DNA of 64,000 bases. It comes from Gerris lacustris. Lineage: Eukaryota; Arthropoda; Insecta; Hemiptera; Gerridae. Below are positions 55,563 to 64,000 of this stretch, one piece after another; the first letter of the stretch is position 1; each line of letters begins with the position of its first letter. Where the stretch lies: positions 39,405,115 through 39,469,114 of the forward strand of contig OX578278.1 of the NCBI GenBank assembly GCA_951217055.1, written 5' to 3'. A program made the position numbers and the translations under genes. The notes beneath the pieces are model-generated. The model was not told the DNA's origin. It did no database searches and worked only from the letters and a program-made list of their open reading frames with translations.

Positions 55563-56251
55563 AGGGTCCGTAGGCAACCATGGATAGTTTAAGTAGTACC
55601 CTATTGATGGTGTTGTTTAAAATGCTAAAAAGCTTACTTTGAACTATCTTATGGGTCTGATATTCTCAAAACACATAAACAAACTTCTGATAAAGTATTT
55701 CTTTGCCACTGAACCGGACTACAACCATATAAATACATCGAAAAGACCATAATTATAAAAAAACGTATTTTGTCAATAACAATTTTTTTTTTTTTTTTTT
55801 TGAAATTTTCAAAAAGTGGTATCTTTACTTTTAGTCGAAGAATGTTCAGGAATTTTTTCAGATTTTTTGCACTTCGCATAAGCGAGGTAGAGGGGGGGGG
55901 GGCACGTTTCACACCCACTTCAAACTTGCCTACGCTCGCCCTATCAAAGTTATAACCAAGGAATTATATATTTTTGTAAACAGCTCGACGTACCCTTTCA
56001 TATGATACCCTCACGGTGTCGAAAAAAAATTATAAAATTTTAACCCTTAAGTTTTTTTACCCTGTTTTTTTTTTAAAAAAATATTTTTTTTAAGTCCCTA
56101 TATTTTTAAAATATGTGGGCAGGTACAAGACACATACATGCCAAATTTCAAAGTGATCGGACAAAAGGTGTAGCCGTGAGAGCAGGCGACAGAACGGACG
56201 GACAGACACACGCAGGAAAATATAAGGGTCCTTGGTTTTGCCTACGGACCC
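55563..56251. mobile_element. Non-autonomous element with AGGGTCCGTAGGCAA ends, copy 2
   Basis: Begins AGGGTCCGTAGGCAACC and ends with GTTTTGCCTACGGACCCT, an almost perfect inverted pair of about 16 bp, followed by an A run. The right end is preceded by GACGGACAGACACACGCAGG, as in copy 1. The interior has a T run, a G11 tract (55892-55902) and no real ORF. Confidence 0.7.
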
Positions 56252-56259
56252 TAAAAATT

Positions 56260-56780
56260 GATGGAAAAATTAATTTCCTCTTAGAAGGTCGGGTATCTAT
56301 TATTTTTTAATATGTGTAGGTACTAATGCAACTAGTAAAAACCCAAGTTTGCAGAAACGAAAGCCCTGGGCAAGCAGAGTTATTTTGAAAAAACAGAAAT
56401 TTTCCGATTTTTTTCTCACACTCAGGCCAAGTTTGTTAGAGAGCATTATCCGTCAAAGGGTCCACGCGCATCGCTCGTGCAAACGTGAGCTTATATTTTA
56501 GGACAGGAGAAGATTCTAAATTGATCTATTTTTTAAGACAAACATTTTTTTTATTAGTTTCATTTGTCTCTTCTAGACACCAAAAAATTATAGATACCCG
56601 TCCTTTTGCAAGCAACCATTTATAATTTTACTGTACTAATAGTACTACCCCCTAAATCTGTCAATATTGTTTTTTTCTTTATTTATGTTATTCTCTAAGT
56701 TTCGAAAGAGTTCAAGAATGTCAAGCGAGCAATTAAAAGAAGTTTTCATCGTAAAATTTTCAAATTATACTGAAAAATAT
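56260..56780. other. Spacer before the DNAI3 C-terminal paralogue
   Basis: AT-rich. A pyrimidine-rich TTTTTTTCTTTATTTATG..CTCTAAG at 56670-56700 could be a splice acceptor, but the frame after it does not join the paralogue ORF without a shift. Confidence 0.35.
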
Positions 56781-56782
56781 GA

Positions 56783-57469
56783 ATGGATATCTCTGAAAAT
56801 GGTGCATCAATTTCTGACGATCTACCGACATCTTTTGATAAAAGAAAACCTACTACACTTGACAAGTCGCAATTTTCAACCGATTACCAATCATCAGATG
56901 ATAATAAAATATATCTACAAGACACTATAGATGATCTCCCTTTACCACCTCCAGAGCAGGTATATTTACCTCAATTTGATAATCCATTATCAACTGCTGG
57001 CAATCTTCTTTTATCTATATCAGACAAGTTAAAATCACTTCGTATTCAACCGACGTCGAGAAATGCTGAATTACATTTCCCTTGTGACGACCAACTCTTC
57101 AGACCATATTTAGAAACACTTTTGTCTCAATCTAGAGAATCATCTGATTCCTCAGATGACGAAGACTACGAGCCTGACATGAAAGTGATGGAACGTCACA
57201 AGAACGTAGACCAGATCGTAGACAAACTCTCCTCAGTCTACGCCATGCTTAAAGTCGATAGTAATATCAAACCAGATTTACACAGATTTAAATGGGAACC
57301 GACTGAAGAGTATATTAATTCTGAAAGTGAAGAAGAGATTATATATGCACAAAATCCAGAAAACATTGAAGAATCTAATTCACATGTGATTGATTTGGAG
57401 AATTCTAACGACGAAGCGACACCCAATAAACTTGAAGTGGAATTTTATTCGCTAGAATCTATAAATTGA
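56783..57469 (+). CDS. Paralogue of the DNAI3-like C-terminal module, 228 aa
   Basis: Residues about 110-185 match the C-terminal part of the protein at 45.7-49.2 kb: FRPYLETLLSQ, a Ser/Asp-rich DDEDYEPD, VMERHKNVDQIVDKLSSVYA, MLKVDSNIKPDLHRFKWE and PTEEY, followed by an acidic tail. The first ~105 residues (ISDDLPTSFDKRKP, PLPPPEQVYLPQFDNPLST) are polar and not shared. No WD domain is present. Chosen start is ATG 56783; a TGA lies directly upstream in frame, so the ORF cannot extend further without splicing. It lies 7.5 kb downstream on the same strand, suggesting tandem partial duplication. The module is retained without stops and with conservative changes, so it may be a real small gene or the last exon of one. 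Confidence 0.65.
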   Translation: MDISENGASISDDLPTSFDKRKPTTLDKSQFSTDYQSSDDNKIYLQDTIDDLPLPPPEQVYLPQFDNPLSTAGNLLLSISDKLKSLRIQPTSRNAELHFPCDDQLFRPYLETLLSQSRESSDSSDDEDYEPDMKVMERHKNVDQIVDKLSSVYAMLKVDSNIKPDLHRFKWEPTEEYINSESEEEIIYAQNPENIEESNSHVIDLENSNDEATPNKLEVEFYSLESIN

Positions 57470-57479
57470 TCGCCTATTT

Positions 57480-58310
57480 TTTAAAAGGAAAATAACTACT
57501 CGAAAGTTTATTGTAAAAATAAACTCCCCGCCAAAAGTATTTCAACACCTACCCATTTCTAATGCATGGGTGAAATGGGTTTTTTCTACAAAATATATGT
57601 ATTCTCAAAAAGGGTAGGTTCGGTACTTTGGACGGGGTGTATATTTTGATCTCCTATTTATATTTAGATATCCTATAATGTTATTTCAATGAAAGTCTGG
57701 ATGCAATTCCCGACTCCTATAAGCCACGCTCAGTAACCCAAGCTCAGTGATCACCCACCATCGCCATGTATATGGGTAGCTGCTTATGTGAAGTTGTGAC
57801 TGGTTGCATGTGTCAATAGTAAGGTGTAAGCAACTGACCTAATGGATAGCATATTAACCCCGTGTCATCCATTACATATTTATATTGTTGTATTACCCCT
57901 TTGGAGGGTCTAGACCCTCCACGTGTGACTGCGCCACGGAGTTAGAGAGAAACACAATATATTTATTAAATAAAACATTTGTGGGGCTGCTCATTTATAA
58001 TGAGTTGCTACTACACAGCTTACTAATCAATCTCTTACAGATGATAACTCATTAACAAGTAATAATAAATTTAAAAAACTTGATGTATAGTCATTAAAAT
58101 ACAATAATTCAACTTAGTTAAACAATATATAGTATTTAATACAATTAAATAACAAACCTAAAATAAAATAAAAGACTTAAAATCTCGTTTAAAAAGAAAT
58201 AAACAAATAGTCTAATAAAATTAAACGTCAAAATTATCCATATATATAATTATTTAAGATACCTAAAGAATCTAAAATGATAGATTCATATTTCCGCGTC
58301 AATACCAACA
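57480..58310. other. 3' flank of the R2-like fragment and spacer
   Basis: AT-rich with no ORF. A perfect 20-bp palindrome (TGGAGGGTCTAGACCCTCCA) lies at 57902-57921. The R2-like element's 3' UTR probably occupies about 58310-57950, with its exact end unclear. Confidence 0.4.
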
Positions 58311-58313
58311 TCT

Positions 58314-59280
58314 TCAAAAAAAATCGGTTGTTATCTTAGGTATGTTGCCTCTAGACCCGAAGCAAAGTCCTTTAACTTGATATTCTTTAAAACCATGCTT
58401 TTCCAGAAACTTTTCTTGATAATATCTGAGACATTTGTCATAAATTCTCTTTTTCTCTTGATGTACCTTCTCAACTTGCTGTAGGTCATTACTTTCGTAC
58501 CTTACTGTTGGGTCAATTACTAATGCTTCTTTAGTACCTATTATCTTTAAAAGCAATTCAGCGTACCTGGTGGAACCATCAGAATCAATACTATATACTT
58601 CCTCGTAGCAAGTATACCCTTTCATCTTCAGCAAGTCAATGATGTTGTTTTTGACGTTATGGTGACGGCGAGTAACAAGGAGTATGTTATTTGGACAATT
58701 ACCGAGCACATGGGCTGGTGTTTCTGTCTCTCTACTGCATCTGCGGCAGAGGGGTCCTAACTCTCCTATATACTGGACGCCGCTTGTTGGAAGACCACGA
58801 AGAGGGGCATAATTTATGTTCAATTTTATAGCATTGGTCCATTCTGATCCCGTAAGTATCTGTTTATTGCTTATAAATTTATTAGCTTTTGTGTTATCTC
58901 TAAAATTACACATACCTATACCTTGCCATTTACACTTAGACCATTCTTCAAAGGCTCTCTCTCGGAGGGACTGACGAATCTTCTTTGTACTATACTGATC
59001 TCCAAGAATCTGGAATTCGAGTCCAAGACGGTCAACACAATCGGAAATATCAGTAGACTCTGCAACTGCAATTCTCAATTTTTGAAGAATGCTAAGGTGT
59101 TGCAAGGGAGCTTCCCACAAACATCTAATAATAACGAGGCCTCTGTATCGGTGAGGTGCATAGAGCATTGCTGTTGCTAAATTCGCAGGCAGACCTACAA
59201 TGGCTTTAGTACATCGCCGTATGATGAAATCAACACCTTCAAGAAATGCAGGACTTTGTAAAGGGAAAATTAAGGTAGGA
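58314..59280 (-). pseudogene. R2-like LINE ORF, C-terminal part with zinc knuckle and endonuclease
   Basis: Open from about 59280 (AFLEGVDFIIRRCTKAIVGL) through the ATG-initiated 284-residue frame to 58314. It carries CRRCSRETETPAHVLGNC, a C-x2-C-x8-H-x4-C knuckle. It then shows RHHNVKNNIIDLL and later ALVIDPTVRYE, which fit the RHN and PD-(D/E)xK parts of the restriction-like endonuclease of R2-group LINEs. This half would nick target DNA; the polymerase is absent. R2 elements normally sit in 28S rDNA, but the flanks here are not rDNA. The remaining frame is free of stops over some 320 codons, so the truncation looks recent, or the insert was dead on arrival. Its 5' boundary near 59280 fits 5' truncation during target-primed reverse transcription. 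Confidence 0.8.
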
Positions 59281-59289
59281 AAAATGTAT

Positions 59290-60510
59290 TAATTTAAAAT
59301 TTTAAAAGTAAGTTCGATGATACTAACTAATGATGGTAGGTAATCGGCCGATCGGCTCGGTCTCGCGCGCAGTGTGAATACAAAAACGCTCGGCCCGGCC
59401 TCGCTCAATCTCGCCCGCCGTGTGAAAGCCGCCTTATGAGGCATAGTGTTTATAGATAAAAATAATTTTTAAGTTTTTGGTAGTTTTCATACTACGGAAA
59501 GTTTAAATTTTAATTTAAAATTAAAATTTTAAATACAGGAGACCCGTGGTTCAAATCCCGGCGCGGGATTGTATTTTTCACTGTCGGTTTCCCGTAGTAA
59601 ATAATAATTATAATTTGATTTAGGATAAAAATAAATAACCGAAATGTATAATAAATTAGATATCGTGAAAATAATGAATTAGATAAGTTGCTACTGCAAG
59701 CGAAAATTTTTAAACTTAACTAATTTGCTATACTCACGGCTACATCACGACTTTATTTGTTCCGTTGTGCTATTCTTAAAATACAATGAATTAATAAGAA
59801 AATTTAAAATTAAATTGATTACCTTGATTATTACAGTGTAAAAGCTTATACCCAACCAAAATTTTCTTTTACTCAAATCTCTCCCTTCCATTTCCAACTC
59901 CAGACAATCATCTCTCAAATAAGTTTGTGTTCACTAACAATTTTCTGAAAGGTTTAAAGACAGTTAAAGCGTCATCTCTTATATAAACATGTGTTCATTA
60001 TCAGCTGAAACAAAAATAATTGTTTACATTTCTTACTATATGTTAAACTTAATTCCTTTCTATTTTAGAAGCTTTTATTTAACATGAAATGCTTGTATGT
60101 ATGTATGTAATTTTGGAATTTTAAAGCAGTTATCCTCAAACGATTAAATTGAAATTTTGCATACACGTCTAGTTTGGATGACAATGCATGGTTAGCTAAG
60201 TGACGTCATTCCAATATGGCGGACTAGTTATTTTTTAAGCACGCCCATGATATTGGTATCAAATGAAAGGGTTTGCTGAGGAGAATAAGAAAAAAAGACT
60301 TTACTCTAAATCCAATATGGCGGATGGCCCAAGGTAAAAGCTTGTTTTTAAAAATGTTTTTTACTATTCGTTTTTTTGTATTGTTCGCCTATAAATCTTT
60401 TTGACATTCGGGTGCAATGTTTATTTTTGATATTTTATTTAATTCCATTTCTACATCTATTATAATTGTCTATTATTCCTTTCCAATTTATATGTTAGGT
60501 TATTATTTAT
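59290..60510. repeat. Repeat-rich spacer
   Basis: 59343-59436 is a GC island with two related units ending TCTCGCGCGCAGTGTGAA and TCTCGCCCGCCGTGTGAA, resembling a DNA transposon end (GGCGGCTTTCACACGGCGGG on the other strand). 59475-59620 is the compact copy of the SINE-like repeat with GTGGTTCAAATCCCGG. 60090-60320 has CAATATGGCGGA-type repeat sequence. No gene. Confidence 0.5.
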
Positions 60511-61456
60511 AACTAGCTGAAGTACCCGGCGCAGCCTGGTTGTATACAAAAATCAAGACCTAAGTGACTAAAATAATAAAGAAGTAGATATCTAAATGAA
60601 TATTATAGAAGTATCAGAACATTGTAAAATAAATATGAATAAAAAATTGTTATGTTGTGAGGAAATATGTTACAAACTTTATAAACCTTAATTTTTCTGA
60701 CGGGACCATGACATACCACTAATAAATCTCAAAAAACTGGACAAAGGTTAATTCCCCATCCTAAATGAAAATATGAAAAAAGTGTACATAAACAATTACT
60801 ACATTCTTTAAGCACTTTCCAATGACATGCATCATGAGGGAAATATCTGACTTAGACTATTGTACCCCGTACCATTAGTTACCAGACGTCTGGATTTCGT
60901 CCGGACAGTCCGGATTTGAAACATCTGTCCGGTTTTGTATCTGATTTGGAACATCTGTCCGGTTTTGTATCTGATTTGAAACATCTGTCCGGTTTTGCGT
61001 CCGGATTTGATAAATGCCCGGATTTTACTAAGATGAACGGAAAATGCAGCAAAAGCGGGAAATTTCATTCTGCGCGCCACCAGATGGTCACACTGCTAAA
61101 TATTAATAAATAAATATTAACAAATATTATATTAATGAATATTTAACGTAATTATATATTTGTAACTTATTTATTTTCCCAACTACACAAAAAAAAATAT
61201 ATAGGTATATATATATTTTTTATTTTTTTGCAATTTTTTCAACGATATGCATCATGAAGGGTTTTCATTACTTTGACATTTGTACCCAGTACCCCTGTGT
61301 ACCAAAATTAAAATTTCGAAATCTTATGTAGACAGTGACCTTCCCCTTGCTTCGAAGGTCAAGTGTTCAAATTTTCATCGAGATCGCAATAAAACTGTAG
61401 ATTTGTATAAAGGACAGACATACATTCATACATACACTCTTCTTTATACATATAGA
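60511..61456. repeat. Interspersed repeat beginning AACTAGCTGAAGTACCCGG
   Basis: Opens with CTAGCTGAAGTACCCGGCGC and closes with ACAGACATACATTCATACAT followed by TATACATATAGATT, the head and tail style of a repeat common in arthropod genomes. Within it about 60757-60880 matches 34508-34630 (AAATGAAAATATGA, GACATGCATC, TTGTACCCCGTAC), and 61235-61300 is a second partial copy of the same block. A 30-bp minisatellite is nested at 60917-61007. No ORF of an autonomous element. Confidence 0.6.
60917..61007. repeat. 30-bp minisatellite, three units
   Basis: Three units of a 30-bp repeat with the core ACATCTGTCCGGTTTTG; the last unit is diverged. The minus-strand ORF with repeated TGQMFQIRYK is created by it. 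Confidence 0.9.
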
Positions 61457-61459
61457 TTT

Positions 61460-64000
61460 TTTATATTGTATTTAATTAACTTTTAATATCATTTTTCTAT
61501 TCTTAATTTTTATTATCTATTTTATTCCCTTCTTATTTATTTTACTAGTTGCAAACCAAACTTGATAATGGTAACAATTAAAAAAGAACAACAACTAATA
61601 ACCCATGGGCGCAGTTAAAACATTAAACATAATAATAAATTAAAAAATTAAATTAAAAAGAATAAATACAATAGTCTGTCAATTAGTGTAGCACATATCT
61701 TCATTGCGTCTTATGGCGCCTACTTAAAAAAGTATGTATATTCAATAACGATATGAATAAATATACTTAAGTATAAACAAATTATAATAAAATGAATTCT
61801 TGGCATTCTTATAATATTTTTTTATTAATAAAAGGTACTTTATAATAAAAAGTAAAACAGAAGTTATAATTCAAACAAATGATACGATTTTTTTAATTTG
61901 AAAAGTGCAGCACTATCCCCCCCCCCCCCCTCACCACCCTCTCAATAGAAAATAATTTATAAATTACTTTTAAATTATTAAACCAATAAATAAATAAATA
62001 CATTTATAAACCTTTTCTTTTTCACATAAGAATGTCTAATTTATTATTTAGAAAAAGCTATGTATTTTATTTTAACATTTAAAAAAAAATTATCTAGAAG
62101 AAGTAATCATGTAAAAAGGTCCCGCAATGCGTTCGTGTTATGCTGGTCTAGTGTATACATTACATTTTAATATTTCTGTTTTGTAAGATAATATAATTGG
62201 GTGTTTAATATTACTGGTTTTATTGAACCTTGTATTTTCATACTTTTCTAGAGCTGAAGTTACTCATATTTCTATTAACGGATGTACGAAGAGGGGAAAA
62301 AAGAGAGAGACAGTGAGAGAAGGATAAGTGGATGGAAAGAAAAGGGAAATGTCTTAAAAATACGATGGGTTTTTGTAAGATATAGCAAGGTCGAAAGAAA
62401 AGAAATAACCGAGATATTTTTCTCTCTTACATGACATATAAGAGATATCTCAAGATATAACAGACTGGAGAGATATAAGTCAACATGTTTTAACTTTGGA
62501 CTTGATCCAAACTGCTCTAAAACAGAATTAAAGTCAAGAAGCTTAGGGAGGGGGTGAGCAATATACATTGCTTTGTGACCTCTTTTCTTCAAAATAATAA
62601 TAATAAATTTTAAAAAATTAAATAAAAGGCATCCCTCAAATATTTAGATTATACAAAATAGCTTTATTCTAAATTTCCTTCAACTTTTCGTCCTTTGTTA
62701 AATTAAAATTAAATATACCACATAATATATTGGGATTTGGTAGGCACTCTAATATGTTCAAAAACACAGTGAATAAGTTTCTCCAACAAAGAGTGATTAG
62801 TATAATGACTTATAGCACTTTCTCATTGAGTAGACCAATGAAACGAGAGTAACCTTGGGTGGACCAATCAAAATTTCACACGCAACTGATGAGATGGCCC
62901 CTATCATTCTAGCTATAAGTTTGCGTGATGAATGATGATGTATTTCACTATATTTTACTTCTTCTATTTCTGTCGGTCTTATGAAATGAGTGATGTGTTA
63001 CCTGTTTCCCTATAAAAACATAGTCACAAGTATCAGTGATTGACATTTAGAGAGAAGGATACCGAAGTCAAGAATTTTTACTCCCTCGCCTGTTTCATAA
63101 AGTATAACTCTAAGAAAAGCCAGGGAAAAAAATATAATACAAGAATAATAAAAGAATAAATCATAAAAGAAGAAACAAATGTTGAAAACTTTGTATCAAG
63201 ACAAAAGAGTAAGATTTGTTTACCGGTTTGATCGTGTTCAAGTATCCCAGGTTTCAACAGAGTGAAACATCGAACAGAAAGGCGTTTTATAATCTCAGGG
63301 GATTGCCAGCATACTACTCCGAACAATCAACTATTTTCTTTTCTTTTATTTTCAATTTTAAGCTTAAGAGCAAGAGAGTTTTTTTATTTTAGAAAAATAA
63401 AAGTCGGTAAGTCAACACACCGGGAAAAAGTTTTTCTAGAAGAAGGTTTGAATATCGAGGTTAAGTTTTCCCGAGGACTTAGCGAACAGGTCCAAAAAAA
63501 GGATCCTTTTAGAAGCGACTTATCGGTCGTAGAGTATACGAGTAGATCTTCTCTAGATTTTTGGGTTTCAATAGAGTAAGGAGGATTGTTTTCGAGTAGG
63601 GCTTTTCTGAATGTGGGAGAAGAGGGGGGCCCTACTCTCTTGTGAAAATTTGGGACGAGTAAACAAAGTCCGAAGTCCCTTTTCGTAGTTGTGTGGATGG
63701 AAGAGGGGAAGCTTCAAAGCGTTGCTTCCTGCTACCCGACTCCTCCGCTGCATAAATTTCCCGACCAGGTTTCTGCTACTTTTATACCAACTTTCCGCTT
63801 TACCCTTCAGGCTCTTCCTTTGTAGGAGAGACCCACTTCAAGGCTGGCTCTTAGACAATTGGAAATCAACCACCTCACAAACTATACGGACAAACATAGA
63901 GAAACAAATACCCTATCCTAAAAATATACTTGAATTTAATTCACTCGAAAAAATTATCTATGGAGTACATTCATCGGAATACTCAACGTGCTTGTGTTTA
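61460..64000. other. No gene recognised; possible promoter near 63.0 kb
   Basis: 61460-62740 is AT-rich with a C14 tract (61917-61930). Around 62836 and 62869 are two CCAAT motifs, and at 63012 TATAAAAA is followed 24 nt later by TCAGTG, which resembles an insect TATA plus initiator. After it the DNA is richer in G and C to 63850, with short ORFs and no recognised protein. Confidence 0.3.

Noticed and set aside
62275..62592. 105-codon minus-strand ORF
   Set aside because: Ser/Leu/Phe-rich reading of purine-rich DNA, with no domain.
62880..62910. Second hammerhead core starting CTGATGAGATGG
   Set aside because: No stem II hairpin and no GAAA box at the required distance. Other CTGATGA or CTGACGA words (for example 20597, 49187, 55330) also fail.

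Overview
The window is AT-rich eukaryotic nuclear DNA, most likely from an insect or other arthropod. The signs are introns with GT/AG borders, many decayed non-LTR retrotransposons (LINEs), a decayed Gypsy-type LTR element, hAT-type and other non-autonomous DNA elements, long TA microsatellites and a gene for an axonemal (motile flagellum) dynein subunit. The species cannot be fixed from the sequence. There is no rRNA gene, confident tRNA gene or CRISPR array, and nothing bacterial.

Layout. 1-10 kb: no host gene recognised; a LINE remnant at 5.3 kb, a hAT-type MITE with an intact 8-bp target duplication at 4.58-5.03 kb, a perfect 27-bp hairpin at 6.8 kb, a hammerhead-ribozyme-like motif between a TA array and a 28-A tract at 7.2-7.8 kb, and a LINE RNase H remnant at 8.3-9.0 kb. 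10.7-14.3 kb: a broken APE-type LINE ending in (TAAG)n, then a 533-bp palindromic element. 17.4-26.2 kb: a minus-strand RTE-like LINE remnant, a collapsed Gypsy element with LTR-like ends, and a complete-looking minus-strand LINE with intact ORF1 and ORF2 between two identical 220-bp direct repeats. 29.2-31.7 kb: a decayed 2.47-kb element with long terminal inverted repeats (TIRs). 32-38 kb: a LINE remnant, composite inverted repeats, small non-autonomous elements and a degenerate tandem array.

38.8-49.2 kb holds the one convincing host gene, on the plus strand: a WDR63/DNAI3-like dynein axonemal intermediate chain in three inferred exons. Its second intron carries a 2.49-kb long-TIR element of the same family as the one at 29.2 kb, enclosing an ORF with a cysteine-rich CXC (tesmin-like) motif. 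At 56.8-57.5 kb, same strand, a second ORF repeats only the C-terminal module of the dynein protein. Between them lie a ~610-bp palindrome whose arms each hold the same exon-like segment with splice consensus, a MITE and a decayed Jockey-type LINE. 58.3-59.3 kb is the C-terminal part of an R2-like LINE. 60.5-61.5 kb is a repeat with related copies elsewhere. The last 2.5 kb has no recognised gene.

The most unusual items are the hammerhead-like motif, the paired long-TIR elements, the 220-bp duplication around a young LINE, the palindromic exon pair and the separately kept dynein C-terminal module. All family calls come from motif reading by eye; no database search was possible.
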